A stretch of 64,000 nucleotides of DNA from Nonomuraea rubra (GTDB lineage Bacteria; Actinomycetota; Actinomycetes; Streptosporangiales; Streptosporangiaceae). A program made the translations under genes and the position numbers. Below the pieces are notes generated by a model, which saw only the letters and a list, made by a program, of their open reading frames with translations, did not search any database and was not told the DNA's origin. This document shows, piece after piece, positions 44,484 through 53,393 of the stretch (within the stretch, counting starts at the first letter, position 1; the number at the start of each line of letters is the position of its first letter). The DNA is taken from the NCBI RefSeq assembly GCF_014207985.1, contig NZ_JACHMI010000001.1, positions 11,391,001 to 11,455,000 of the forward strand, read 5' to 3'.

Positions 44484-45935
44484 TCACGGGCCGACGCTGG
44501 TCACGGTACGGATGGCCGCGGGAACGGCGGTGGCCACGTCGGCGGCGGCGAGCGGGGCGCCGTCGGCGGCCAGGTGCCCGGCCAGCCCGTGCAGGTAGGC
44601 GCCGCACGAGGCGGCGTCGTAGCAGCTCAGCCCCTGGGCCAGCAGTGCGCCCGCGAGCCCGGACAGCACGTCGCCGGTGCCGCCGGTGGCCAGCCAGGGC
44701 GTGCCGGTGACGTTCACCCGCGCGGGCCGCTCGTCCTCGGCCACCACCGTGGTCGAGCCCTTGAGCAGCACGGTCACCCCCAGCTCCGCCGCCGCCCGCC
44801 GGGCGTGCTCCAGCCGGGCCGCCTCGATGGCGGCGCGGTCGGCGCGGATCAGCCTGGCCAGCTCGCCCGCGTGCGGGGTGATCAGGACCGGCGCGGCGCG
44901 CCGCAGCAGGCTCCTGTCCCCGGCCACCAGGGTCAGGCCGTCGGCGTCGATCAGCACGGGCACGTCGGTGGCGAGCACCCTGGCCGCCAGCTCGTGCGCC
45001 CAGGCGTCGGTGCCGAGCCCGGGGCCGAGCACCCACGCCTGCACCCGGCCCACGTGCGCGATCGAGGGCTCGTCGAGGAGCGTGACCACGGCCTCCGGCC
45101 AGTGCGCGCGCACCTGGGCGACCGGCGCCTCGCGGCCGGCGTACCTGACCATGCCCGCGCCGCCCCGCAGCGCGCCGCCGACGGCCAGCACGGCCGCGCC
45201 GGTGAACAGGTCGCTGCCCGCCGCGACGCCCAGCACCCCTCTGCGGTACTTGTCCGACTCCTCGCCCGGTCGCGGGATCAGGTCGTCCACGTCGCGGCCG
45301 GTGAGCGCGGCGACGTCGGGATCGGGCAGGTACTCCCCCAGCCCGATGTCGATCAGCCGGACGTCCCCGGCGAAGGCGGCGCCCGGATCGACCAGCAGCC
45401 CCGTCTTGTACGCCCCCATGGTGACGGTCACCCTGGCCCGGACGGCGGCCCCCTCCACCCGGCCGGTGCTCGCGTCCACCCCGCTGGGCACGTCCACGGC
45501 CACGACCGCGCCACGGGCGGCGTTCGCCTCCTCCGCCAGCCGCGCGTACGGCTCCCTGAGCGCGCCCGAGGCCCCGATGCCCACGAGCCCGTCGACGATC
45601 AGGTCGGCCCGCCCGATCGCGGCCGCCTCGGCGACCCGGCCGCCGGCGTCGAGCAGCGCGCGCAGCCCGGCCTCGTGCGTCTTCGAGCCGGCGAGCACGG
45701 CGTCCACCCTGGCTCCGCGCCTGGCCAGCCGCTCGCCCGCGTAAAGGGCGTCGCCGCCGTTGTCGCCGCTGCCGACGAGCAGCACCACGCGGGTGCCGTA
45801 GACCCGGCCCAGCAGGTCGGCGCAGACGGCGGCGAGCCCGGCGGCGGCCCGCTGCATCAGCGTGCCCTCGGGCAGCCTGGCCATGAGCGCGTGCTCGGCG
45901 CCCCTGATCTGGTCGGCGGTGTACGCGGTACGCAT
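44484..45935 (-). CDS. nnr: Bifunctional NAD(P)H-hydrate epimerase/dehydratase
   Basis: Nnr repairs damaged NAD(P)H hydrates. The 483-residue protein has an N-terminal YjeF_N epimerase domain (about 1-210; LLVGSGDNGGDALYAGERLA, VDVPSGVDASTG) and a C-terminal ADP-dependent dehydratase domain (about 220-480; VLGVAAGSDLFTGAAVLA, WVLGPGLGTDAWA, ITPHAGELARL, LKGSTTVVA, ATGGTGDVLSGLAGALLAQG). It starts 9 nt after acpS on the same strand, a conserved acpS-nnr-alr arrangement. Confidence 0.96.
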   Translation of the reverse strand: MRTAYTADQIRGAEHALMARLPEGTLMQRAAAGLAAVCADLLGRVYGTRVVLLVGSGDNGGDALYAGERLARRGARVDAVLAGSKTHEAGLRALLDAGGRVAEAAAIGRADLIVDGLVGIGASGALREPYARLAEEANAARGAVVAVDVPSGVDASTGRVEGAAVRARVTVTMGAYKTGLLVDPGAAFAGDVRLIDIGLGEYLPDPDVAALTGRDVDDLIPRPGEESDKYRRGVLGVAAGSDLFTGAAVLAVGGALRGGAGMVRYAGREAPVAQVRAHWPEAVVTLLDEPSIAHVGRVQAWVLGPGLGTDAWAHELAARVLATDVPVLIDADGLTLVAGDRSLLRRAAPVLITPHAGELARLIRADRAAIEAARLEHARRAAAELGVTVLLKGSTTVVAEDERPARVNVTGTPWLATGGTGDVLSGLAGALLAQGLSCYDAASCGAYLHGLAGHLAADGAPLAAADVATAVPAAIRTVTSVGP

Positions 45936-45944
45936 GATCCGAAG

Positions 45945-46295
45945 CTATCCCTCCGCGATCACATAGGCCACGGCCACGCCCGCGTCGTGGCTGAGCGAGA
46001 CGTGCCAGCGCTTGACCCCGAGCCCGTACGCGACCTCGGCCACCTTGCCGGAGACCCGCAGCTCGGGCTTGCCCAGCTCGTCACAGTGCACCTCGGCCTC
46101 CAGGTGCCCCAGCCCCTTCGGCGCGCCGAGCGCCTTGGCCACGGCCTCCTTGGCGGCGAACCTGGCGGCCAGCGACTGCACCGGCAGCGGCCGCTCGCCC
46201 TCGGTGAACAGCCGCTCCTTCAGCCGCGGCGTACGCTCCAGCGCCGCCTCGAAGCGGGCGATGTCCACGACGTCCACGCCGATACCCAGGATCAT
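45945..46295 (-). CDS. acpS: Holo-[acyl-carrier-protein] synthase
   Basis: AcpS transfers 4'-phosphopantetheine from CoA to acyl carrier protein. The 116-residue protein has the two signature motifs: [16 protein letters not shown] with Mg-binding Asp8, and [12 protein letters not shown] with Glu50, followed by [14 protein letters not shown]. The length is normal for the trimeric AcpS family. It starts 12 nt after the upstream PhoX-like gene and runs into nnr. Confidence 0.97.
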   Translation of the reverse strand: MILGIGVDVVDIARFEAALERTPRLKERLFTEGERPLPVQSLAARFAAKEAVAKALGAPKGLGHLEAEVHCDELGKPELRVSGKVAEVAYGLGVKRWHVSLSHDAGVAVAYVIAEG

Positions 46296-46307
46296 CGTCC
46301 CAGCGTA

Positions 46308-47714
46308 TTAGAACGGCCCGCGCTCCCACGGCCCCCAGATCGCGATGGACATGCCCTGCCTGGCCTGCAGGTTGACGTAGAGCGTGTGACCGCCGGGGCC
46401 GAACGTGGTGCCGGCGAACTCGGCCCCGTCGTCACCCGCGACGGGCTGCAACCGGCAGAAGTCGAAGATCTGCCCGCTCTTCGTGAGCCCGCGCAGGTAG
46501 TTGTCCTCGTCGCCGTCCTCGCACAGCACCAGCGTGCCGCGCCTGCTGACCGTCACGTTGTCGGGCAGGTCGAGCACCGACGAGCGCGGCGACTCGTAGA
46601 CGAGCCTGAGCCGCCCGCTCCACGTCTCGTACGCCCACACCTGCCCCCGCCCGTCGCCGAACCCGTCGGGCGCCCGCTCGCCCGGCGCCGTGGCCCCGCC
46701 CTGGGTGGAGACGAAGTACACCGTGCCGTGGTGGTGCACGGCGCCCTCCAGCCGGGCGAAGATCGCCGCGCCCTTCTTCCTGCCCTGCCTGCCGACGGCC
46801 TGGGCGGCCTCGTCGTAGGCGGGCCTGCCGGTGAAGCCGGGGTCGGGGTCGTCGATGTCCACCCAGGCGGTCCCGTACGTGGCGCCGGGCTCCTGGCCCT
46901 TCGACAGGTCCGCGCGGTCGGTGCCGTCCACGGCGAGCATCTGCAGCCTGCCGCCGTCGAGCAGCCGCCCTGCCAGGATCGGGTGCTTGGGCGGCAGGTA
47001 GCGGTAGAAGCCGGAGGGGAAGGAGAAGTTGTCCTCGGTCAGGTAGATGGCGCCGGAGGAGGGGTCGAAGGCGGCGGACTCGTGCGGGAAGCGCCCGGCT
47101 GAGCGGATCGGCCTGGCGGTGGCGGCGCGGGCGACCGGCACCTCGAAGAGGTAGCCGTGCTTGCGGGTGAGCCTGGAGTTGTCCTCGCCGGAACGGTCGT
47201 CGGCCACGTCGGGGCCGTTGACCGTCTCCTCGCAGCTCACCCAGGCCCGCCAGGCCATGGGGCCGCCCGAGCAGTTCATCATGGTGCCGTTCAGCGACGG
47301 CATGCTGCTGATCACCTCGCCGTAGCGGGTGACCTGGAGCGTCGAGGTGCCGCCTCCCGCCATCGGGTCGTAGGCCTTGCGCCTGTCGCCGAACGCGCCC
47401 ACCGGCCCGTTGACCTCGTGGTTGCGGATGAGCACGGCGCTGCCCTTCGGGCCGGAGAAGGCGGCCATGCCGTCGTGCTTGCCCGGCACGGTGGACCCGT
47501 CGCTGTACTTGTCTCCCGCCACGCTGAACGAGCGGTATCTGAACCCGTCGGGCAGGTGCAGCCGCGCCTTCCCGTCACGCAGGTCGCGTACGGGGCGCAG
47601 CGGGCCGTACCCGCGCACGGGATCGGCCCCGCCCTTCGCGCCGGCGCACGCGACGCCCGCGAACGGGCCGGCCATCCCGGCGACGACGTTGGAGATGAAG
47701 CGACGACGGTCCAC
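46308..47714 (-). CDS. PhoX-like / DUF839 Tat-exported protein
   Basis: This 468-residue exported protein begins with a twin-arginine signal (VDRRRFISNVVAGMAGPFAG). The mature part follows the DUF839/PhoX pattern: HDGMAAF, LIRNHEVNGPVGAFGD, GGTSTLQVTRYGEVI, WVSCEETVNGP, KHGYLFEVPV, and NVTVSRRGTLVLCEDGDEDN. PhoX enzymes are calcium/iron alkaline phosphatases; activity here is inferred. GTG 47714 is fixed by GGGAGG 6 nt upstream; longer in-frame versions hide the Tat motif. It lies upstream of acpS on the same strand. Confidence 0.88.
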   Translation of the reverse strand: MDRRRFISNVVAGMAGPFAGVACAGAKGGADPVRGYGPLRPVRDLRDGKARLHLPDGFRYRSFSVAGDKYSDGSTVPGKHDGMAAFSGPKGSAVLIRNHEVNGPVGAFGDRRKAYDPMAGGGTSTLQVTRYGEVISSMPSLNGTMMNCSGGPMAWRAWVSCEETVNGPDVADDRSGEDNSRLTRKHGYLFEVPVARAATARPIRSAGRFPHESAAFDPSSGAIYLTEDNFSFPSGFYRYLPPKHPILAGRLLDGGRLQMLAVDGTDRADLSKGQEPGATYGTAWVDIDDPDPGFTGRPAYDEAAQAVGRQGRKKGAAIFARLEGAVHHHGTVYFVSTQGGATAPGERAPDGFGDGRGQVWAYETWSGRLRLVYESPRSSVLDLPDNVTVSRRGTLVLCEDGDEDNYLRGLTKSGQIFDFCRLQPVAGDDGAEFAGTTFGPGGHTLYVNLQARQGMSIAIWGPWERGPF

Positions 47715-47819
47715 GGAATACCTCCCGTCGGGACAGTAGCCGCTGGTCAGCCGTTGCACGGCGTGTTTCGCCAAGACCCGTCTATCTTCCCCGAACTGGC
47801 TCTCGGTAATCCCACGTCT

Positions 47820-47837
47820 TTGTCCACAGGCTGTGGA
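47820..47837. promoter_or_regulatory. DnaA-box-like palindrome upstream of coaA
   Basis: TTGTCCACA (47820-47828) is a perfect match to the DnaA box preferred in high-GC Actinobacteria. It is part of the palindrome TCCACAG-G-CTGTGGA (47823-47837), whose other half is a weaker box in opposite orientation. It lies about 60 bp before coaA and in the upstream region of the PhoX-like gene. Not an origin: only one pair is present. Confidence 0.5.
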
Positions 47838-47893
47838 TCGTTGGGGGCGCCCCGCCCGAGGTCCGGTTCGTGGCACATCGCTACGCTGCCTAG

Positions 47894-48811
47894 GTGAACA
47901 ACGGCTACGTGGAACTGAGCAGGGAGCAGTGGAGCGAGCTCCGCAAGAACACGCCCTTGACTCTCACCGCAGACGAGCTGGAAGAGCTACGCGGCGTCGA
48001 TGACCCGATCGACCTCACCGAGGTCACCGACATCTACCTCCCCCTGACCCGGCTGCTCAACCTGCACTTCACCGGGTCCAAGCAGCGCAGCAGCGTGCTG
48101 AGCGCGTTCCTCGGCAAATCCGAGCAGCGCGTGCCGTACATCCTGGGCATCGCGGGCAGCGTCGCGGTCGGCAAGTCGACCACGGCGCGCCTGCTGCACA
48201 CCCTCCTGGCCCGCTGGCCCGAGCACCCGCACGTGGAGCTGATCACCACCGACAGCTTCCTCTACCCCAACGCGGTGCTCGAGGCCAAGAAGATCATGCA
48301 TCGCAAGGGTTTCCCCGAGAGTTACGACCGGCGGGCGCTGGTCAGGTTCGTGGCGGAGGTGAAGGCGGGCGGAGCGGAGGTCAAGGCGCCCGTCTACAGC
48401 CACCTCGAGTACGACATCGTCCCCGGCGCCCACCAGACCGTGAAAAATCCCGACATCCTGATCATCGAAGGGCTCAACGTCCTCCAACCGGCCCCGCCCA
48501 CCTCCCTCGCCGTCAACGACTACTTCGACTTCTCCATCTACGTGGACGCCAAGATCGAGGACATCCGCACCTGGTACGTCGAACGGTTTCACAAGCTCCG
48601 CCGTACGGCCTTCGAGGACCCGAAGTCGTACTTCCGGCACATCGCGGAACTGTCCTACGACGAGGCCACCGACTTCGCGCGCAACGTGTGGCGCGACATC
48701 AACGAGCGCAACCTCGTCGAGAACATCGCCCCCACGAGGGGCCGCGCCGACCTCGTGCTCAAGAAGGGCGCCGACCACTCCGTACGGCGGGTTCGGCTCC
48801 GCCAGACCTGA
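47894..48811 (+). CDS. coaA: Pantothenate kinase, type I
   Basis: CoaA phosphorylates pantothenate, the first committed step of CoA synthesis. The 305-residue protein has the P-loop GSVAVGKS (88-95), [47 protein letters not shown] and the C-terminal [16 protein letters not shown]. The GTG at 47894 has no ribosome site; TACGCT (47882-47887) ends 6 nt upstream, indicating a leaderless mRNA. It is next to acpS, a CoA-using enzyme, on the opposite strand. Confidence 0.97.
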   Translation: MNNGYVELSREQWSELRKNTPLTLTADELEELRGVDDPIDLTEVTDIYLPLTRLLNLHFTGSKQRSSVLSAFLGKSEQRVPYILGIAGSVAVGKSTTARLLHTLLARWPEHPHVELITTDSFLYPNAVLEAKKIMHRKGFPESYDRRALVRFVAEVKAGGAEVKAPVYSHLEYDIVPGAHQTVKNPDILIIEGLNVLQPAPPTSLAVNDYFDFSIYVDAKIEDIRTWYVERFHKLRRTAFEDPKSYFRHIAELSYDEATDFARNVWRDINERNLVENIAPTRGRADLVLKKGADHSVRRVRLRQT

Positions 48812-48917
48812 ACGCCTCCTCGAACAGGTAGCGCGCGAACCTGCCCGCGCACTCCAGGTCGTCGAGGCCGGCGAACCAGCACTCCTCACCGTGGTCATGG
48901 CACCAGATCCAGATCAT
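48759..48917 (-). CDS. Small Cys/Trp-rich protein of unknown function
   Basis: This 52-codon reading frame, found by direct reading, begins [18 protein letters not shown] and continues [20 protein letters not shown], with three Cys, three Trp and acidic residues. Its third codon positions are almost all G or C up to the coaA overlap, as in true genes of this genome. GAGG stands 9 nt before the ATG. The last 53 nt overlap the convergent coaA 3' end. No family is recognised. Coding status is likely but not certain. Confidence 0.5.
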   Translation of the reverse strand: MIWIWCHDHGEECWFAGLDDLECAGRFARYLFEEAFRSGGAEPAVRSGRRPS

Positions 48918-48979
48918 GTGAGGGAGCCTCGCTTACCGCTATCAACACCTCGTCAAAGTTCGTTCGACACAATGGCTGC

Positions 48980-49906
48980 GTGCTTCATCTGCGACTGATC
49001 ATCCCTCCCGCCCGCACCGACGAGGCGATCGGGGTGCTGGAGGGCTGCCCGGGCGTCACCAACCTCGTGGTGCTGCCCGGCGCGGCCCGCGAGCCGCTGG
49101 GCGACGTGATCCTCTGCGACTCGGCCAGGGAGTCGGCCAACGAGGTGCTGAGCAAGCTCAAGTGGCTGGAGACCGAGGGCTCCATCGCCGTCGAGCAGGT
49201 CGATCTCTCGCTGTCCAAGGTGGCGGACGAGGCGGTCGAGGAGGCGCCCGGCGAGCCCGACGACGCGGTGGTCTGGGAGGATCTGGCGCAGAAGGTCTCC
49301 ACCGATTCCCGGGTGACCTGGGCCTACCTGGCCTTCCTCGCCATCGCCACCCAGCTCGCGGGCATCGGCGTGCTGCAAAACTCGCCCATCCTGATCGTCG
49401 GCGCGATGGTCCTGGGGCCCGAGTTCGGTGCGGTGACCGCCATCTGCTTCGGCCTGCTGCAGCGCAGGGGGCACCTGATCGTGACCGCGTTGCGGACGCT
49501 GGTCATCGGGTTCCTGGTGGCCATCGCGATCACGTACGTGTGCGCGCTCGTCTCCCACTGGTGGGGCTGGATCGACTACCACAACCTCGACTCGAACGTG
49601 GAGGTCCAGTTCATCGTGAAGCCGGACCGCTGGTCGTTCATCGTGGCGCTGCTGGCGGGCGCGGCCGGGGTGCTGTCGATCACGGCGGGCAAGTCGTCGG
49701 CCCTGGTCGGCGTCTTCATCTCGGTCACCACGGTGCCCGCGGCCGGCTACGTGGCCGTCGCGGCGGCGGTGTCCGACTGGAAGGAGGTCGCGCCCTCCGT
49801 CTCCCAGCTCGGCGTCAACATCCTGGGGATGGTCATCTCGGGCACGGTCACCCTCGTGGTCCAGCGGAAATTCTGGCCTCAAGTAGGACGCCGTTCATCC
49901 ATATGA
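48980..49906 (+). CDS. DUF389 family membrane protein
   Basis: This 308-residue protein has an N-terminal soluble domain (LHLRLIIPPARTDEAIGVLEGCPGVTNLVVLPGAA, ferredoxin-like) and a DUF389 membrane domain with about six helices from residue 110, including LAFLAIATQLAGIGVLQNSPILIVGAMVLGPEFGAV. The P-LIVGAMVLGPE segment is the family hallmark. The transport or signalling role is unproven. GTG 48980 lacks a ribosome site; CACAAT ends exactly 6 nt upstream, suggesting a leaderless mRNA. Confidence 0.9.
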   Translation: MLHLRLIIPPARTDEAIGVLEGCPGVTNLVVLPGAAREPLGDVILCDSARESANEVLSKLKWLETEGSIAVEQVDLSLSKVADEAVEEAPGEPDDAVVWEDLAQKVSTDSRVTWAYLAFLAIATQLAGIGVLQNSPILIVGAMVLGPEFGAVTAICFGLLQRRGHLIVTALRTLVIGFLVAIAITYVCALVSHWWGWIDYHNLDSNVEVQFIVKPDRWSFIVALLAGAAGVLSITAGKSSALVGVFISVTTVPAAGYVAVAAAVSDWKEVAPSVSQLGVNILGMVISGTVTLVVQRKFWPQVGRRSSI

Positions 49907-49946
49907 CCGAGGCCACACCGCCTGGGCGGCTAGTAGGGTCCGGCAC

Positions 49947-50855
49947 ATGCACATCCTCGCCACCGAGGGGCTGACCAAGCGGTTCCCCACCGTCACCGCG
50001 GTCGACCAGCTCACGGTCACCGTGGGACCCGGCGTGACCGGGCTGGTCGGCGCGAACGGCGCGGGCAAGTCGACGTTGATCAAGATCCTGCTCGGCCTGC
50101 TGCCGCCGTCCGGCGGCAGCGCGCGCGTGCTGGATCTGGACGTCACCGCCCAGGGCGCCGAGATCCGCCGGCTCGTCGGCTACATGCCCGAGCACGAATG
50201 CCTGCCCCCCGACGTCTCCGCCACCGAACTGGTCGTCCACCTCGCCCGGATGTCCGGCCTGCCGCGCACCGCGGCCCGCGAGCGCGCCGCCGACGTGCTG
50301 CGCCACGTGGGCCTGGCCGAAGAGCGCTACCGCCCTGTAGGCGGTTACTCGACCGGCATGAAGCAGCGGGTCAAGCTGGCCCAGGCGCTCGTCCACGACC
50401 CCAAGCTGATCTTCCTCGACGAGCCGACCAACGGCCTCGACCCGCGCGGCCGCGACGAGATGCTCGCGCTGATCAGGCGCATCGGCACCGAGTTCGGCAT
50501 CAGCGTGCTGGTCACCTCCCACCTGCTCGGCGAGCTGGAGCGCATCTGCGACCACGTCGTCGTCATCGACGCGGGGCGGTTGCTGCGCTCGTCGGGGATC
50601 GGCGAGTTCACGCAGGCCACGCAGACGGTGACGGTCGAGGTGGACGAGGGCCTCGACGAGCTGGCCGCCAGGCTGTCGGCCGGCGGGCAGACCGTCTCGC
50701 GGCAGGGCCGCATGCTGGTGGTCAAGGTGCTGGGGCCCGAGACGTTCGACACGATCCGCGACGCCACGGCCGAGCTGGACCTGGCCCTCATCCGTCTCGA
50801 ACAGGGACGCCACCGCATCGAGGACGTCTTCAGGGAGGAGGTGGCGCATGTCTGA
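49947..50855 (+). CDS. ABC transporter ATP-binding protein (ABC-2 type, first module)
   Basis: This 302-residue ATPase has Walker A GANGAGKST (about 36-44), Q-loop-like MPEHECLPP, signature YSTGMKQRVKLAQAL, Walker B LIFLDEPTNGLDP and switch His in VTSHLLGELE. A C-terminal domain of about 85 residues follows, as in DrrA/NatA-type exporters. TAGGGT (49934-49939) ends 7 nt before the ATG, so a leaderless start is likely. It is first of four overlapping genes forming two ATPase-permease pairs; the export substrate is unknown. Confidence 0.94.
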   Translation: MHILATEGLTKRFPTVTAVDQLTVTVGPGVTGLVGANGAGKSTLIKILLGLLPPSGGSARVLDLDVTAQGAEIRRLVGYMPEHECLPPDVSATELVVHLARMSGLPRTAARERAADVLRHVGLAEERYRPVGGYSTGMKQRVKLAQALVHDPKLIFLDEPTNGLDPRGRDEMLALIRRIGTEFGISVLVTSHLLGELERICDHVVVIDAGRLLRSSGIGEFTQATQTVTVEVDEGLDELAARLSAGGQTVSRQGRMLVVKVLGPETFDTIRDATAELDLALIRLEQGRHRIEDVFREEVAHV

Positions 50856-51708
50856 GATCTACGACATCGGCTACCGCCACTACGACGGCCCCCGGCTCGG
50901 CCGCGGCTACTCGACCAGAGCGCTGGCCGTCCACAGCCTGCGCGGCGTCTTCGGCCTCGGCCGCCCGGCCCGCAGCAAGATCGTGCCGTTCGCGCTGGCC
51001 GCGATCATGATCCTGCCCTCCGTCGTGGGCATCGCCATGATGGCCCTGATCCAGCAGCGCGGCATCCCCTACAGCGGCTTCGCGGTCGTCATGCAGGCCG
51101 TGGTCGCGATCTTCCTGGCCGCGCAGGCCCCCACGGTGGTCGCGCCCGACCTGCGCTACCGCGTGCTGCCGCTCTACCTGTCGCGGCCCGTCGCGATCAC
51201 CGAGTACGTCGGCGCCAAGGTGGCGGCGATGACCGTGGCGGTGTTCGCGCTGATCGGGGTGCCGCTGACGGTGACCTTCCTGGGCGAGCTGATCGTGGAC
51301 ATGCCGGGTCCGCCGGCCACCGGCGAGTACCTCGGCGCCATGCTGATGGCCCTGATGCTGGCGCTGCTGCTGTCGGTGTTCGGGCTGGCGCTGGCCTCGT
51401 TCACGCCGCGGCGCGGGCTCGGCGTGGCCTCGGTGATCACGGTCTACCTGCTGTCGTTCGCCTCGGTCCCGATCGTCTACGGCACCCTGTACTCGTCGGG
51501 CAACGAGTCCGCGGCCGTCTGGGCCTGGCTGGCGAGCCCGTTCTGGCTGGTCGACTCCGTGCAGCACAACCTGCTCGGCACCCCGCGGCACTCCATCGAG
51601 GACGCCCCGTACCCGGGCGGCGCCGCCTCGGTCGCCGTCCTGGTGGTGCTGCTCGCCGCCGGCCTGGCCGCCCTCGCACTGCGCTACAGGAAGGCGGCCG
51701 CGCGATGA
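50848..51708 (+). CDS. ABC-2 type transporter permease (first module)
   Basis: This 286-residue integral membrane protein has six predicted helices (about 47-67, 77-97, 121-145, 160-180, 190-210 and 255-280) and an N-terminal cytosolic segment IYDIGYRHYDGPRLGRG. That segment is typical of permeases next to DrrA-like ATPases in Actinobacteria. It overlaps the first ATPase gene by 8 nt and the second by 4 nt, so its partner is assigned by coupling, not proven. Confidence 0.9.
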   Translation: MSEIYDIGYRHYDGPRLGRGYSTRALAVHSLRGVFGLGRPARSKIVPFALAAIMILPSVVGIAMMALIQQRGIPYSGFAVVMQAVVAIFLAAQAPTVVAPDLRYRVLPLYLSRPVAITEYVGAKVAAMTVAVFALIGVPLTVTFLGELIVDMPGPPATGEYLGAMLMALMLALLLSVFGLALASFTPRRGLGVASVITVYLLSFASVPIVYGTLYSSGNESAAVWAWLASPFWLVDSVQHNLLGTPRHSIEDAPYPGGAASVAVLVVLLAAGLAALALRYRKAAAR

Positions 51709-52619
51709 AGATCGAGCTCTCGCAGGTGTCCCGCTGGTACGGCAACGTGGTGGCGGTCAACGACGTCACGATGACCATCGGGCCCGGCGTCACGGGCCTG
51801 CTCGGGCCGAACGGCGCGGGCAAGTCGACGCTGCTGCACATGATGGCCGGCTTCCTGTCCCCGTCGGGCGGCACCGTCACGCTGGACGGCACCACCGTGT
51901 GGAAGAACCACCACATCTACCGAAATATCGGCCTAGTGCCGGAGAAGGAGGGCGTCTACGGCTTCCTGACCGGCTGGCAGTTCGTCCTGTCCGCCGCCCG
52001 GCTGCACAGCCTGCCCGACCCGGTCGAGGCCGCCCGCAAGGCCCTGGCCACGGTGGAGATGGAGGAGCCGAAGGACCGGCGCGTCGAGACGTACTCGAAG
52101 GGCATGCGCCAGCGCGTCAAGGTCGCCGCCGCGCTCGTCCACGACCCGCCCGTCCTCCTGCTGGACGAGCCGTTCAACGGCATGGACCCGCGCCAGCGCC
52201 TGCACCTCATGGACCTGATCCGCTCGATGGGCACGGCGGGCAAGACGATCCTGTTCAGCTCGCACATCCTGGAGGAGGTCGAGCGGGTCGCCCAGCACAT
52301 CGAGGTGCTGGTCGCGGGACGGCACGCCGCGTCGGGCAACTTCCGCGAGATCAGGCGGCTGATGACCGACCGGCCCCACCTGTTCATGATCCGCTCCAGC
52401 GACGACAGGAGGCTCGCCGCCGCCCTCGTCCGCGACGCCTCGACCGGCGGCATCACGCTGCGCCCAGAGGGCCTGGAGGTCCAGGCCACCGAGTTCCGCC
52501 GGTTCGCCCGCCTCCTGCCCCGCGTGGCGCAGGAGGAGGGCGTCCGCCTCCACCAGGTCTCCCCGGCGGACGAGGACCTGGAGAGCGTCTTCTCCTACCT
52601 GATCAACAGGAGCACCTGA
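51705..52619 (+). CDS. ABC transporter ATP-binding protein (second module)
   Basis: This 304-residue ATPase has Walker A GPNGAGKST, Q-loop LVPEKEGVYGFLT, signature YSKGMRQRVKVAAAL, Walker B VLLLDEPFNGMDP and switch His in FSSHILEEVE. The C-terminal extension resembles that of the first ATPase, and the two are diverged paralogs. Its ATG overlaps the preceding stop (ATGA), and its stop abuts the next ATG. Confidence 0.94.
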   Translation: MKIELSQVSRWYGNVVAVNDVTMTIGPGVTGLLGPNGAGKSTLLHMMAGFLSPSGGTVTLDGTTVWKNHHIYRNIGLVPEKEGVYGFLTGWQFVLSAARLHSLPDPVEAARKALATVEMEEPKDRRVETYSKGMRQRVKVAAALVHDPPVLLLDEPFNGMDPRQRLHLMDLIRSMGTAGKTILFSSHILEEVERVAQHIEVLVAGRHAASGNFREIRRLMTDRPHLFMIRSSDDRRLAAALVRDASTGGITLRPEGLEVQATEFRRFARLLPRVAQEEGVRLHQVSPADEDLESVFSYLINRST

Positions 52620-53336
52620 ATGAACACCGTGGTAGCGGGCATCACGTACCGCGCCCTGCTGGGCCGCCGGCGCATCATCCTGCTCCTGCTGCTCCCGCTC
52701 GCCCTGATCGCGCTGGCGGTGCTGTTCCGCGTCGTCGGCAGCGGGGACCAGCGCTCGGCCGTCATGCTGCTGCAGAGCTTCGCCATCAGCACCATGCTGC
52801 CGCTGCTCGGCCTGATCGCCGGCACCGGCGTCATCGCCCCGGAGATCGACGACGGCACCATCATCCACCTGATGTCCAAGCCGATCTCGCGCCCGGTCAT
52901 CATCCAGACGAAGTTCCTGGTCGCGGCCTCGCTGCTGGCCGTGTTCGGGGCGGTGCCCACCTACGTCGCGGGCTGGCTGCTGATCGGCTCGGAGGACGGC
53001 ATCGCGACCGGGTTCGCGGTGGGCACCCTGGTCGCCGGCATCGCCTACGCCGCCGTCTTCCTGCTGCTCGGCGTCGTCACCCGGCACGCGGTCACGATCG
53101 GCATCATCTACGCGCTGGTCTGGGAGAGCCTGGTGGGCAACCTCATCCCGGGCGCCCGCAAGTTCTCCATCCAGTACTGGGGGCAGTCGATCGCCGACCA
53201 GTTCAGCGACTCGCCGTTCTTCCAGGCCGACGTCACGCTCGGCTTCGCCATCCCGGCGCTGCTCGTGGTCACCGTCGGCGCGGTCTTCTGGGCCGGCCAG
53301 CGCCTGCGCGTCTTCTCGCTCACGGGCGACGAGTAG
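52620..53336 (+). CDS. ABC-2 type transporter permease (second module)
   Basis: This 238-residue membrane protein has six predicted helices (about 17-37, 50-75, 98-120, 130-150, 158-180 and 205-225). The conserved APEIDDGTIIHLMSKPISRPVIIQTK segment is typical of ABC-2 permeases. The ATG directly follows the stop of the second ATPase. The operon ends at the bidirectional terminator at 53346-53381. Confidence 0.91.
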   Translation: MNTVVAGITYRALLGRRRIILLLLLPLALIALAVLFRVVGSGDQRSAVMLLQSFAISTMLPLLGLIAGTGVIAPEIDDGTIIHLMSKPISRPVIIQTKFLVAASLLAVFGAVPTYVAGWLLIGSEDGIATGFAVGTLVAGIAYAAVFLLLGVVTRHAVTIGIIYALVWESLVGNLIPGARKFSIQYWGQSIADQFSDSPFFQADVTLGFAIPALLVVTVGAVFWAGQRLRVFSLTGDE

Positions 53337-53345
53337 CGGACGCGA

Positions 53346-53381
53346 GTACGGCCCGCGGGCGCATCCACCCGCGGGCCGTAC
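53346..53381. terminator. Bidirectional terminator between ABC operon and glmM
   Basis: GTACGGCCCGCGGG (53346-53359) pairs perfectly with 53368-53381 around an 8-nt loop, midway between the stops of the convergent genes. It serves both strands; no T-run. Confidence 0.88.
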
Positions 53382-53393
53382 AGGAAGGGTCGT

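Noticed and set aside
47820..47837. Replication origin
   Set aside because: Only one pair of DnaA-like boxes and no dnaA/dnaN or AT-rich unwinding region.
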